From: Cellulomonas hominis
Lineage (GTDB): Bacteria > Actinomycetota > Actinomycetes > Actinomycetales > Cellulomonadaceae
Direction: 5' to 3'
Assembly: GCF_014201095.1 (NCBI RefSeq)
Contig: NZ_JACHDN010000001.1
Coordinates: forward strand, 310,001-374,000
DNA length: 64,000 nucleotides
The notes beneath the pieces were generated by a model, which was given only the letters and a program-made list of their open reading frames with translations, did no database searches and was not told the origin of the DNA. The translations under genes and the position numbers were made by a program. Positions within the stretch are counted from its first letter, which is position 1; the number at the start of each line of letters is the position of its first letter. Positions 37,192-45,566 of this stretch are shown here, piece by piece.

Positions 37192-37898
37192 AGCACGCCC
37201 GGGCGCAGCGCCTCGACGGCGTCCGCCACGCTCAGCAGCCGGGAGGCGTCGTCGGCCACGAGGACGGCCCGGTCCGCGACGGTGCGCAGCAGCTCGGGGT
37301 CGTGGGTGGCGAGCAGCACCGAGCCGCCCGCGCGCTTCTCGGCGACGAGGCGCTCGGCCAGGTGGTCGCGCATCGCGACGTCCAGCCGCTGCTCCGGCTC
37401 GTCGAGCACCAGCAGCGACCGCGGTCGCACCAGGCCCGCCGCCAGCAGCAGCCGGCGCCGCTGGCCCGAGGACAGCGCGACCGGCAGCGCCGCGGCGTGC
37501 TCGGTGAGGCCGAACTCCTCGAGCAGGTCGTCCACGACCGCGTCCGCGCCCTGCACCCCGTGCCCGCGGGCCGTCAGGTACAGGTGCTCCGCGACGGTGA
37601 GCGCCGGGAAGTAGGCGTCGTCGTCCAGCACGGACGACACCCGGGTGCGGAACCCGACCTCCCGCTCGTCGACGGCGCGGCCCAGCACCTCCACGCGGCC
37701 GCCGACCGGCTCCAGCAGGCCCAGGACCGCGCGCAGCACGGTGGACTTGCCGGACCCGTTCGCCCCGACCAGCGCGAGCGCGCGGCCGGGCGGGAGGGTG
37801 AAGGACACCGGGGCGCACACGGGCTCCCCGCCGTAGCCGACGAGCAGGTCGACGGCACGGATCACGGGCTGCTTCGACACGGGGTGCAGCCTACGCAC
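37188..37898 (-). CDS. ABC transporter ATP-binding protein
   Basis: A 236-residue ATPase: Walker A VGANGSGKST, signature ALSSGQRRR, Walker B LLVLDEPEQRLD and the switch histidine in LLATHDPE. The signature SSGQ replaces the usual SGGQ, a variant seen in exporter-type ATPases. It pairs with the downstream membrane protein. The GTG at 37898 is the longest start; a GTG at 37880 (VSKQPVIRAV) would remove six residues and is equally possible. Confidence 0.9.
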   Translation of the reverse strand: MRRLHPVSKQPVIRAVDLLVGYGGEPVCAPVSFTLPPGRALALVGANGSGKSTVLRAVLGLLEPVGGRVEVLGRAVDEREVGFRTRVSSVLDDDAYFPALTVAEHLYLTARGHGVQGADAVVDDLLEEFGLTEHAAALPVALSSGQRRRLLLAAGLVRPRSLLVLDEPEQRLDVAMRDHLAERLVAEKRAGGSVLLATHDPELLRTVADRAVLVADDASRLLSVADAVEALRPGVL

Positions 37899-37949
37899 CG
37901 CCGGGGGGCGGCCCGGCGGGACCGTGGGCCCGGCCGCGGGCCCGCGGGC

Positions 37950-40202
37950 TCAGCTCCGGTCGAGGTACTCCTCGCGCTCCCCCGCCAGCATCTGCTGGAT
38001 CGCGGCGTCGAGCACCGGGTGCGCCGTCAGCTCCGGGTCCTCGGCCACCAGCGCCCGGGCGGCGACGCGGGCGCGCTCGATCACCTCGGCGTGCTGCGTC
38101 ACCTGGAGCAGCTTGAGCGAGGACCCGCGCCCCGACTGCGCCGCGCCCAGCACGTCGCCCTCGCGCCGGAGCTCGAGGTCGACGTTCGCGAGCTCGAACC
38201 CGTCGCGCGTCGACGCGAGCGTGCCGAGGCGGGTCGCCGCGGGGGTGCCCTCGAACGTGTCCGCGACCAGCAGGCACACGCCCGGGCGCGACCCGCGGCC
38301 GATCCGGCCCCGGAGCTGGTGCAGCTGCGAGATGCCGAACCGGTCCGCGTCGAGGACCACCATCGCGGTGGCGTCGGGGACGTCGACGCCGACCTCGATG
38401 ACGGTCGTGGACACCAGCACGGGCACCGCGCCCGACGCGAAGTCGGCCAGCACGCGGTCCTTCTCCTCCGGCGACATCCGGCCGTGCAGCTCGCCGACCG
38501 CGACGCCCCGCAGGGCCGGCGTCCCGCGGAGCTGCTCGGCGACCTCGGTGACCGCGTGCAGCGGGCGGGGCGCGGGGCGGTCGTCCTCGTCGCCGTCCGG
38601 CGGCGCGTCCGTCACGAGGTCCGCCCCGTCGACGTCCGCCTTCTTCGCGTCCGCGTCGATCCGGGCGCACACCACGTACGCGCGGCCGCCCGAGTCGACC
38701 TCCTCGCGCACCCGCTGCCAGGTGCGGGCGAGCCAGTCCGGCCGGCTGGCCGGCACGACGTGCGTGACCACGGCGGCCCGGCCCGCCGGCACCTCGCGCA
38801 GCGTGGACGTCTCGAGGTCGCCGAACACCGTCATGGCCACGGTCCGCGGGATGGGCGTCGCCGTCATCACCAGCAGGTGCGGCACACCCCCGGCCTTCGC
38901 CCGCAGCACGTCCCGCTGCTCGACCCCGAACCGGTGCTGCTCGTCCACGACCACCAGTCCGAGGTCGGCGAACTGCACGTGCTCGGACAGCAGCGCGTGC
39001 GTCCCGACGACGATCCCCGCCGCGCCGCCCGCGATCTCCGCGAGCGTCCGGCGCCGCGCGGCCGAGCCCTGCGAGCCCGTGAGCAGGGCCACGCGGGTCG
39101 CGTCCTCCGCGCCGCCGAGCATCCCCGCTTCGGCGAGGTCGCCCAGCAGGGCGCGCAGCGTCCGGGCGTGCTGCGCGGCGAGCACCTCGGTCGGGGCGAG
39201 CAGGGCCGCCTGGCCGCCGGCGTCGACGACCTGCAGCATGGCCCGCGCCGCGACGACGGTCTTGCCGGAGCCGACCTCGCCCTGCAGCAGGCGCTGCATC
39301 GGGCTGTCCGCGGCGATCTCCCGGGCGATCACGGCGCCGACCTCGCGCTGCCCCGCGGTGAGCTCGAACGGCAGCCGGGCGTCGAACGCGTCGAGCAGCC
39401 CGCCCGCGCGCGGCGGCCGGGCCACCGCCGGCTGGGCCGCGAACCGCGCCGTGCGGCGCGCCAGCTCGGCCTGCAGGACGAACGCCTCCTCGAACCGCAG
39501 CCGGTCCAGCGCCCGGTCCAGCTCGACCTGGTCGTGCGGCTGGTGCACGCCGACCAGGGCGTCCCGCAGCCCGGGCATGCCGTCGCGGACCTCCGGGGGC
39601 AGCGGGTCCGGCAGGTCCTCCTGCGTGGCCGACGACAGGACGACGTCGACCGCCCCGACGACGGCGGCGTTCTTCAGGCCGGCCGACAGCGCGTACACCG
39701 ACCGCGGCCGCTGGGCCTCCAGGACCCGGGTGATCTCGTCGGCGATCTCGCCGACCTCGTACAGCTCGAAGTCCGGGTGCAGCAGCTGGAGCTGCCCCCG
39801 GTACGCCTTCACCGTCCCCGAGAACAGGCCCGCCGCACCGGGCCGGAGCTCCTGCTCGAACCGTCGCAGGGCGCCGGCGTGCTTCGCGAACCACGTCAGG
39901 TGCAGGCGGTCGCGCCCGTTGCGCACGACGACCTCGAGGATCACCCCGCCGCGCGACCGCATCGTGCGCATGGTCGACTGCTCGACCTCGGCGTCGACGG
40001 TCACGTACTCGCCGATCTGCAGCCGCCCGATCGACGACATCTCGCCCCAGCGGCCGTGCCGCCGGGGGTAGTAGCGCAGCAGGTCCCCCACGGTGTGCAC
40101 GCCGAGCTTCGCCAGCTTCTTGGCCGCCCCGGGCACGACCCGCCCGAGGTCCTGCTCCGTGTACGGCAGCGGGCGCACCACGGCGTCGTGCGGGGCGGTC
40201 AC
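37950..40202 (-). CDS. recG: ATP-dependent DNA helicase RecG
   Basis: A 750-residue helicase that remodels stalled replication forks and Holliday junctions. The N-terminal wedge (OB-fold) domain includes YYPRRHGRWGEMSSIGRLQIG. The helicase core has Walker A GEVGSGKTVVA, DEQH box VVVDEQHRFGVEQR, TATPIPRT and QLRGRIGRGS. Length is near the usual 700-750; an acidic insert (PPDGDEDDRPAPRP) lies in the second helicase lobe. Its GTG start overlaps the DAK2 gene by 4 bases. Confidence 0.96.
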   Translation of the reverse strand: MTAPHDAVVRPLPYTEQDLGRVVPGAAKKLAKLGVHTVGDLLRYYPRRHGRWGEMSSIGRLQIGEYVTVDAEVEQSTMRTMRSRGGVILEVVVRNGRDRLHLTWFAKHAGALRRFEQELRPGAAGLFSGTVKAYRGQLQLLHPDFELYEVGEIADEITRVLEAQRPRSVYALSAGLKNAAVVGAVDVVLSSATQEDLPDPLPPEVRDGMPGLRDALVGVHQPHDQVELDRALDRLRFEEAFVLQAELARRTARFAAQPAVARPPRAGGLLDAFDARLPFELTAGQREVGAVIAREIAADSPMQRLLQGEVGSGKTVVAARAMLQVVDAGGQAALLAPTEVLAAQHARTLRALLGDLAEAGMLGGAEDATRVALLTGSQGSAARRRTLAEIAGGAAGIVVGTHALLSEHVQFADLGLVVVDEQHRFGVEQRDVLRAKAGGVPHLLVMTATPIPRTVAMTVFGDLETSTLREVPAGRAAVVTHVVPASRPDWLARTWQRVREEVDSGGRAYVVCARIDADAKKADVDGADLVTDAPPDGDEDDRPAPRPLHAVTEVAEQLRGTPALRGVAVGELHGRMSPEEKDRVLADFASGAVPVLVSTTVIEVGVDVPDATAMVVLDADRFGISQLHQLRGRIGRGSRPGVCLLVADTFEGTPAATRLGTLASTRDGFELANVDLELRREGDVLGAAQSGRGSSLKLLQVTQHAEVIERARVAARALVAEDPELTAHPVLDAAIQQMLAGEREEYLDRS

Positions 40203-41479
40203 GGGCGGGCCTCCGCACCGGCGGACGGCACGGCGGGCACGGCGGCGAGCGCCGCGAGGACCGTGCCGTCGTCGACCGCGCCGTCCGGCACCGTCCAGGC
40301 CGGGTCGAGGTCCCCCGGTGCGAGCCGGCCGCCCGGCAGCACCGTGACCGGCCGCGGCGCCCCCGCCGGCCCCGTCCCCGCGTCCTGCGCGGCCCGGCGC
40401 ACCGCGTCGCGCGCCGCGCCCGCCGGCAGCCCGCCGGGGAGCAGCACGGCGACCGCGCCCAGGTCCGCGAACGCGGCCGCGGCCGCGGCGGAACCCGTGC
40501 ACGCCACCACGTCGCGAGCGCCGGCGAGCAGCGCGCGCACCGTCGCCGTCCACGCGGCACCGGACGCGGTGAGCGCCGCCGCGACGTCGCCGGGCACCGC
40601 CGCGTGCACGTGCGCCGTGACGACCCCGTCGCCCGGCACCACCGCGACCGCGTCCCCCACCGCGCCGAGCGCGCGGGTCAGCGCGTCCGCGACGGCCGCC
40701 GCGTCCGCCGGGCGCAGCACGGCGACGACCTCGTACGCCGCCCGGGCCGGCTGGCCGGCGGGTGCGGCGTCGGCGGCTGCGGCGTCGGCGGCGCCGGGAG
40801 CGGCGTGCTCCGCCAGCCACCCCACGTCCACCGGCTCGTCGCGGCCGGCGAGCGCCCCGGCCAGCGCGTCGAGCAGCACCAGCAGCGCGCACCCGCCGGC
40901 GTCGACCACGTGCGCCGACCGCAGCACGGGGTGCGCCGCGCTGATCCGCGCCAGGTCCGCGCGCCCCGCGGCCACCCCGGCGGCCAGGGCCGCGGCCTCG
41001 TCCGCCCCGGCCTCGGCGGCGTCCCGGGCGGCCGAGGCCACCGCGACGGCGACCGTGAGCACCGTGCCGTCCTCGGGCTCCGGCACCGCCGAGCGCGCAG
41101 CGCCCGCGGCGGCCGTGAGCGCCTCGGGCAGCGTGCCCGGCGCCGCACCCGCCGCCGCGCCTGCGGCCGGGCCCGGGGCCGCACCCGCGAGCCCGCCGAG
41201 GTAGCGGCTGAGGATGACGCCCGAGTTCCCTCGCGCCGCGAGCAGCGCCCCCCGGGCCAGCGCCCGCAGCACCGCGTCCCCGTCGGCGGCGGCGTCCAGC
41301 CCCGCGAGCTCGTCGGCAGCGCCGCGCACCGTGAGCAGCACGTTCGTGCCGGTGTCCCCGTCCGGGACGGGGAACACGTTCACCGCGTCGATCCGCTCGC
41401 GGGCCGCCTCGAGCGCCGGCAGGGCGCGTCCCAGCCAGTCGCGCAGCACGGCGCCGTCCCCGAGTCGTCCAGCAGCCAC
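40199..41479 (-). CDS. DAK2-domain protein (FakA-like, short form)
   Basis: A 426-residue protein with an N-terminal DAK2 kinase-like domain: NVFPVPDGDTGTNVLLTV holds the metal-binding aspartates and LLAARGNSGVILSRYLGG the nucleotide loop. Family members near recG and rpmB include FakA, the kinase for fatty acids bound to FakB/DegV proteins. Typical FakA is about 550 residues; here the C-terminal part is short and Ala-rich. No FakB/DegV gene is nearby. The fatty-acid kinase role is plausible but not shown. Confidence 0.85.
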   Translation of the reverse strand: MAAGRLGDGAVLRDWLGRALPALEAARERIDAVNVFPVPDGDTGTNVLLTVRGAADELAGLDAAADGDAVLRALARGALLAARGNSGVILSRYLGGLAGAAPGPAAGAAAGAAPGTLPEALTAAAGAARSAVPEPEDGTVLTVAVAVASAARDAAEAGADEAAALAAGVAAGRADLARISAAHPVLRSAHVVDAGGCALLVLLDALAGALAGRDEPVDVGWLAEHAAPGAADAAAADAAPAGQPARAAYEVVAVLRPADAAAVADALTRALGAVGDAVAVVPGDGVVTAHVHAAVPGDVAAALTASGAAWTATVRALLAGARDVVACTGSAAAAAAFADLGAVAVLLPGGLPAGAARDAVRRAAQDAGTGPAGAPRPVTVLPGGRLAPGDLDPAWTVPDGAVDDGTVLAALAAVPAVPSAGAEARP

Positions 41480-41779
41480 GTCCGCGCGCAGTCCTCTCGT
41501 CCGGAGCGGGCCGCCGCGGCCCGCACCCCCTTACTCTGCCCCACGGAACCGACACCGCCGCGCTCGTCCACAGGCCGGGTCCCGGACGGTGTGACGGACG
41601 TCGTTTTGAGGCGCACGCCGCTCGTGGGCTAGTCTTGTCCGGTTGCCTGGCCTCTGCCGGGCACAGGTGTGCCCCCCGGACCGGTCCCCGGACCGTCGGT
41701 GCGGGCGCCCCGACCCACCAGGACTTGCCGCCCGGGCACCCTCCCGAGCGGCGTGCAATGACCGGATCAGGAGAAGACC
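41480..41779. other. 300-base divergent region between the DAK2 gene and rpmB
   Basis: No gene is visible. The right half holds the rpmB promoter (41606-41635) and a leader of about 138 bases with several GC-rich inverted segments (for example around ccggaccggtccccgg). I see no recognised riboswitch. The left half upstream of the DAK2 gene has no clear promoter. Confidence 0.5.
41606..41635 (+). promoter_or_regulatory. promoter of rpmB
   Basis: TTGAGG (41606-41611) and TAGTCT (41630-41635) are 18 bases apart. The predicted start is near 41642, leaving a leader of about 138 bases. Confidence 0.65.
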
Positions 41780-41971
41780 GTGGCTGCCAACTGCGACGTC
41801 TGCGCCAAGGGCCCGAGCTTCGGGCACAGCATCTCGCACTCGCACGTGCGGACCAAGCGCCGCTGGAACCCGAACATCCAGCGCGTGCGCGTCGTCGTGG
41901 CGGGCACCCCGAAGCGGATGAACGTCTGCACCTCGTGCCTCAAGGCCGGCAAGGTGCAGCGCGCCGTCTGA
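41780..41971 (+). CDS. rpmB: ribosomal protein bL28 (zinc-ribbon form)
   Basis: A 63-residue L28. CDVCAKGPSFGHSISHSHVR and CTSCLKAGKVQRAV carry the two CxxC pairs that bind zinc, so it is the C+ form. The GTG start has GGAG 6 bases upstream. It is divergent from the DAK2-recG genes, as in many Gram-positive bacteria, and ends before a strong hairpin terminator. Confidence 0.97.
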   Translation: MAANCDVCAKGPSFGHSISHSHVRTKRRWNPNIQRVRVVVAGTPKRMNVCTSCLKAGKVQRAV

Positions 41972-41986
41972 GAGACGCTGCTCGTC

Positions 41987-42020
41987 GAAGGCCCGTGCGG
42001 ACCCGTCCGCACGGGCCTTC
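41987..42020 (+). terminator. hairpin terminator of rpmB
   Basis: GAAGGCCCGTGCGGAC (41987-42002) pairs perfectly with 42005-42020 (16 bp, 2-base centre), 15 bases after the rpmB stop. Confidence 0.9.
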
Positions 42021-42072
42021 GCGCTGCCCCGGGGGCCTGTGGCCGCGCGGGGCCGTGTGGCACCCTGTCGGC

Positions 42073-42591
42073 ATGAGCGAGCAGCGGCGCGAGCACGTGG
42101 TCCGACCTGCCGAACCCCAGGACGCCGCCGGGATCGCCCGGGTGCACGTCCAGACCTGGCAGCAGGCGTACGCCGACCTGGTGCCCGCGTCCTACCTCTC
42201 CTCGCTCGACGTCGAGCGCCGCACCCAGGTGTGGCAGCGGGACCTCGCGTCCGGCAGCCGGATCCGCGCCTGGGTCGCGACCGCGGGCGACGACGTCGTC
42301 GGCTTCATCTCCCTGGGTCCGTCCCTCGACGAGGACGCCGAGCGGCACGCCCTGCAGGTGTACGCGATCTACCTCGAGCCCGACATGTGGGGCTCCGGCG
42401 CGGCCCGCGAGCTGCTGCGCACCGCCCTCGCCGACGTCCCGCCCCGCATCCCCGTGACGCTGTGGGTGTTCGCGGAGAACGAGCGCGCCCGGCACTTCTA
42501 CCGCCGGCACGGCTTCCAGCCCGACGGCACCGAGCGCACCGAGGAGGTGGGCGGCGCGGACCTGCTCCAGATCCGCTACCGCCGCCGCTGA
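42073..42591 (+). CDS. GNAT-family N-acetyltransferase
   Basis: A 172-residue acetyltransferase. Signature pieces are IARVHVQTWQQAYADLVP (N-terminal helix of the PhnO/RimI-like group), LQVYAIYLEPDMWGSGAARE (the acetyl-CoA loop, with GSGAA in place of the usual Q/RxxGxG/A) and NERARHFYRRHGFQPDGTE. Enzymes of this type acetylate small amines or protein N-termini; the substrate is unknown. It lies between the rpmB terminator and a convergent thiL. Confidence 0.9.
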   Translation: MSEQRREHVVRPAEPQDAAGIARVHVQTWQQAYADLVPASYLSSLDVERRTQVWQRDLASGSRIRAWVATAGDDVVGFISLGPSLDEDAERHALQVYAIYLEPDMWGSGAARELLRTALADVPPRIPVTLWVFAENERARHFYRRHGFQPDGTERTEEVGGADLLQIRYRRR

Positions 42592-42623
42592 CCCGGCCCG
42601 GGCGCCGCCCGCGCTCCGCGCCG

Positions 42624-42689
42624 CGTGCGAGGTCGAGGGTCTCGCGCAGCGGCCGCGGACACCCTCGACCTCGCACGAAGCCCTCGACC
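42624..42689. repeat. composite palindrome between convergent genes (GNAT / thiL)
   Basis: CGTGCGAGGTCGAGGGT (42624-42640) pairs perfectly over 17 bases with 42661-42677. A third, imperfect right arm CCCTCGACC lies at 42681-42689 and could pair with the same left arm. Its position suggests a bidirectional terminator. Confidence 0.8.
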
Positions 42690-42713
42690 CCGCGGTCGCG
42701 GGACCGCCCGCCG

Positions 42714-43706
42714 TCAGCGGTGGAAGTGCTCCCAGCCCGCCGGGACCGCCGGCCGGGCGCCCGCGACGAGCACCGTGCCGGGCGCCGCGCCCGGGCCCGG
42801 GGCCAGGACCGTGCCCACCGGGCGGAAGCCCTCGGGGACCGCGCCGGGCGGGAACGCCGCGAGCAGCCCGTGGTCCTCGCCGCCGCCGAGCGCCCACGCG
42901 ACGGCGTCGCCCCCGACCGCGGCCGCCGCACCCGCCAGCGCCGCGAGGTCGTCCGCGAGCGCCTCCCCCGGCTCGCCGAGGTCCAGCACCACGCCGCTGG
43001 CGCGGGCCAGCCGCGCGGCGTCCCGGAGCAGCCCGTCGGACACGTCCATCATCGCCGTGGCCCCCGCGCGCGCGGCGTCCGGGCCGGCGGCGAGCGGCGG
43101 CTCCGGCCGGCGGTGCACGCGCACGGCCTCGGGGTCGGCGTCGGGCAGCCCGGCGTCCAGCAGCGCGAGCCCCGCGGCCGACCGCCCGACCGTCCCCGCC
43201 AGCGCCAGCACGTCCCCCGGCCGCGCGCCGGACCGCAGCACCGGCTCACGCCCCTCGAGGTCCCCGTGCACGGTCACCGCGACGACCACCGCGGACCCCC
43301 CGGACAGGTCCCCGCCGACGACGCCCGCCCCGACCGGCCCGCACGCCGCCGCCAGCCCGCGCGCCAGCCCCTCGACCCACGCCACCGGCAGGTCCCCGGG
43401 CACGACCAGCGACACGACGAGCGCCGTCGGTCGCGCCCCCATGGCCGCGACGTCCGCGAGGTTCTGCATCGCGGCCCGCCACCCGACGTCCTCGCCGGTG
43501 GACCAGGCCCGCCGGAAGTGCCGGTCCTCCACGAGCACGTCGGTGGACACCACGTACCGCCCGTCCGGCGCGGCCAGGACGGCGGCGTCGTCACCCGGGC
43601 CCAGCAGCGTCCGGCCGCCGGCGGGCAGGTGCGGGAAGATCCGGGCGAGCAGCTCGTCCTCGGACAGGTCCGCGACGGCGAGGGGTCGGTCGATCACGCC
43701 GGTCAC
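42714..43706 (-). CDS. thiL: thiamine-monophosphate kinase
   Basis: A 330-residue enzyme that phosphorylates thiamine monophosphate to the active diphosphate. ATP/magnesium-binding signatures are LGPGDDAAVLAAPDG, VVSTDVLVEDRHFRRAW and NLADVAAMGARPTALV. The C-terminal domain includes MMDVSDGLLRDAARLA. Length is normal. It is divergent from the DUF3515 lipoprotein gene, a frequent actinobacterial pairing. Confidence 0.96.
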   Translation of the reverse strand: MTGVIDRPLAVADLSEDELLARIFPHLPAGGRTLLGPGDDAAVLAAPDGRYVVSTDVLVEDRHFRRAWSTGEDVGWRAAMQNLADVAAMGARPTALVVSLVVPGDLPVAWVEGLARGLAAACGPVGAGVVGGDLSGGSAVVVAVTVHGDLEGREPVLRSGARPGDVLALAGTVGRSAAGLALLDAGLPDADPEAVRVHRRPEPPLAAGPDAARAGATAMMDVSDGLLRDAARLARASGVVLDLGEPGEALADDLAALAGAAAAVGGDAVAWALGGGEDHGLLAAFPPGAVPEGFRPVGTVLAPGPGAAPGTVLVAGARPAVPAGWEHFHR

Positions 43707-43743
43707 GCTATCCCGCCCGCACCCCCGCCCCCCTCGGGAGGGT

Positions 43744-43749
43744 TACCGT
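43744..43749 (+). promoter_or_regulatory. -10 hexamer, probable leaderless promoter of the DUF3515 gene
   Basis: TACCGT ends 6 bases before the GTG at 43756, with no ribosome binding site between. Confidence 0.5.
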
Positions 43750-43755
43750 GGCCCG

Positions 43756-44304
43756 GTGAACCGCCGCACCGCCCGCCCCGCCGCCGTCGCGCTCGCCGGG
43801 GCCGCCGTGCTGGCGCCGGCGCTCGCCGCGTGCGCGCCGTCCGTCGGGGTCGCGGTCGCCCCGCACGCGACCGACCCGGACTGCGCACGCGTGGTGCTGA
43901 CCCTGCCGGACTCGCTCGGCGACGGCCTGGACGCCGTCCGCACGACCAGCCAGGCCACCGCCGCGTGGGGCGACCCGGCCGGGCCGGTGACGCTGCGCTG
44001 CGGCGTGGAGGTCCCCGGCCCGACGACCGAGCAGTGCGTGACCGTGGAGACCGCGAGCGGCCCGAGCATCGACTGGCTGGTGCAGGCCGACGCGGAGCCC
44101 GCGGACGGCGAGGCGACCCCGAACGCCCCGTCGGACCCGGCCCAGGACCCCGGCTCGTCCGACTGGACCTTCGTGACCTACGGCCGGGACCCCGCGGTCG
44201 AGGTGCACGTCCCGGCCGCGGTCGTCGCCGAGCGCTCGACGTCGTTCCTGGACGGCCTCAGCGTGGCGGTGGCGCAGGTCGAGGCGACCCGCTCCTGCCT
44301 CTGA
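43756..44304 (+). CDS. DUF3515-family lipoprotein
   Basis: A 182-residue lipoprotein: a signal peptide with arginines, then lipobox LAAC with the lipidated cysteine at 26. The mature part keeps the DUF3515 features: a cysteine shortly after the signal (DPDCARV), WGDPAGPVTLRCGVEVPGPT, CVTVE and a final TRSCL. The four mature cysteines suggest disulfides outside the cell. The function of the family is unknown. It is almost always found by thiL and ddl in actinobacteria. Confidence 0.9.
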   Translation: MNRRTARPAAVALAGAAVLAPALAACAPSVGVAVAPHATDPDCARVVLTLPDSLGDGLDAVRTTSQATAAWGDPAGPVTLRCGVEVPGPTTEQCVTVETASGPSIDWLVQADAEPADGEATPNAPSDPAQDPGSSDWTFVTYGRDPAVEVHVPAAVVAERSTSFLDGLSVAVAQVEATRSCL

Positions 44305-44319
44305 CCCGCCGCCGGGCGC

Positions 44320-45450
44320 TCAGCGCAGCCCGGTCGGCCGCTCGAGCGCCAGCCGCAGCAGCTCGTCCAGCAGGTCGGGGTAGGACAGCCCGCTCTGCTG
44401 CCACATGCGCGGGTACATCGAGAACGGCGTGAACCCGGGCATGGTGTTGATCTCGTTGACGACGACCTCGCCGTCGGGCGTGACGAACACGTCCACCCGC
44501 GCGAGCCCCTCGCCGTCGACGGCCTCGAACGTCCGGACCGCCGCGTCCTGCACCCGGGCGACGACGTCGTCCGGCAGGTCGGCGGGGCAGCTGAGCTCGA
44601 CGGCGGCCTCGTCGAGGTACTTGGCCTCGAAGTCGTAGAAGCCGTGGGTGTCGTCGGTGACGACGATCTCCCCGGGCAGGGACGCGCGGGGCCGCCCCCC
44701 GCCGCGCCCGCCGAGCACGGCGCACTCGATCTCGCGCCCGACGATCCCGGCCTCGACCACGACCTTCGGGTCGTGCACCTGGGCCGCGGCGACGGCGGCG
44801 GGCAGGTCCGCCAGGTCGGTGACCCGGGAGATGCCGATGCTGGACCCGGCGCGGGCGGGCTTGACGAACAGCGGCAGGCCGAGCGCCTCGATGCGCGCGC
44901 GCACCCCGTCGCGGTCGGTCGCCAGGTCGTCGCCGCGCAGCGTGACGAACGGCCCGACCGGCAGCCCGGCCCCCGCGAGGACCACCTTCATGAAGTGCTT
45001 GTCCATGCCGACGGCCGACGCGAGCACCCCGGCCCCGACGTACCGGACGTCCGCCAGCTCGAGCATCCCCTGCAGCGTGCCGTCCTCCCCGAACGGCCCG
45101 TGCAGCAGCGGCAGCACCACGTCGACCTCCCCGAGCGCCGTGGCGGGCGTGCCGGGCTCGATGACCTGGAGCTCGCGGGAGCCGGCCTCCTGCGGGAGCA
45201 GCACCTGCTCGTCGGCGGCCTCGACCTCGGGCAGCCGGCCGTCCACGATCGCCCAGCGGTCGGGGTCGTCGGCCACGCGGACCCACCGGCCCTGCGGGGT
45301 GATCCCGATGGGCAGCACGTCGTACCGCTCGCGGTCGACCGCCCGGAGCACGGCGCCGGCGGTGGCGCACGAGATCGCGTGCTCGCTGGACCGCCCCCCG
45401 AACAGGACGAGGACGCGCGGACGGGCGGGCTGGGGCTGGCTGCTGGACAT
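44320..45450 (-). CDS. ddl: D-alanine--D-alanine ligase
   Basis: A 376-residue ATP-grasp ligase making D-Ala-D-Ala for peptidoglycan. Signatures: VLFGGRSSEHAISCATA, LLHGPFGEDGTLQGMLE, FVKPARAGSSIGISRV and VVNEINTMPGFTPFSMYP. Q or K positions that would mark a D-lactate ligase are not evident. A small Gly/Arg insert (GGRGGGRPRASLPG) lies in the central domain. The ATG at 45450 has a TAGGCT hexamer 8 bases upstream, consistent with a near-leaderless message. Confidence 0.95.
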   Translation of the reverse strand: MSSSQPQPARPRVLVLFGGRSSEHAISCATAGAVLRAVDRERYDVLPIGITPQGRWVRVADDPDRWAIVDGRLPEVEAADEQVLLPQEAGSRELQVIEPGTPATALGEVDVVLPLLHGPFGEDGTLQGMLELADVRYVGAGVLASAVGMDKHFMKVVLAGAGLPVGPFVTLRGDDLATDRDGVRARIEALGLPLFVKPARAGSSIGISRVTDLADLPAAVAAAQVHDPKVVVEAGIVGREIECAVLGGRGGGRPRASLPGEIVVTDDTHGFYDFEAKYLDEAAVELSCPADLPDDVVARVQDAAVRTFEAVDGEGLARVDVFVTPDGEVVVNEINTMPGFTPFSMYPRMWQQSGLSYPDLLDELLRLALERPTGLR

Positions 45451-45458
45451 CGTCGGTG

Positions 45459-45464
45459 AGCCTA
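45459..45464 (-). promoter_or_regulatory. -10 hexamer, probable promoter of ddl
   Basis: TAGGCT on the minus strand ends 8 bases before the ddl ATG at 45450. Confidence 0.45.
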
Positions 45465-45553
45465 GTCGCCCCGGGCCGGCTGGACGGGGCGACCCGCGCG
45501 GCAACGCCCAGCCGCAGGGTGGGACGCCCGCGGCGCCCGCCGCGGACGGCGCG

Positions 45554-45559
45554 TACCCT
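45554..45559 (+). promoter_or_regulatory. -10 hexamer, probable leaderless promoter of the cystathionine lyase-like gene
   Basis: TACCCT ends 7 bases before the GTG at 45567. Confidence 0.5.
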
Positions 45560-45566
45560 GCCCGGC

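Noticed and set aside
41780..41971. Zur-dependent alternative L28/L32 ribosomal proteins
   Set aside because: Both L28 and L32 in the window are the zinc-binding C+ forms, and no Zur-box-like dyad was seen.
45451..45566. SAM or cobalamin riboswitch before the cystathionine lyase-like gene
   Set aside because: The gap to ddl is only 116 bases, with no conserved riboswitch core, and a leaderless promoter is more likely.
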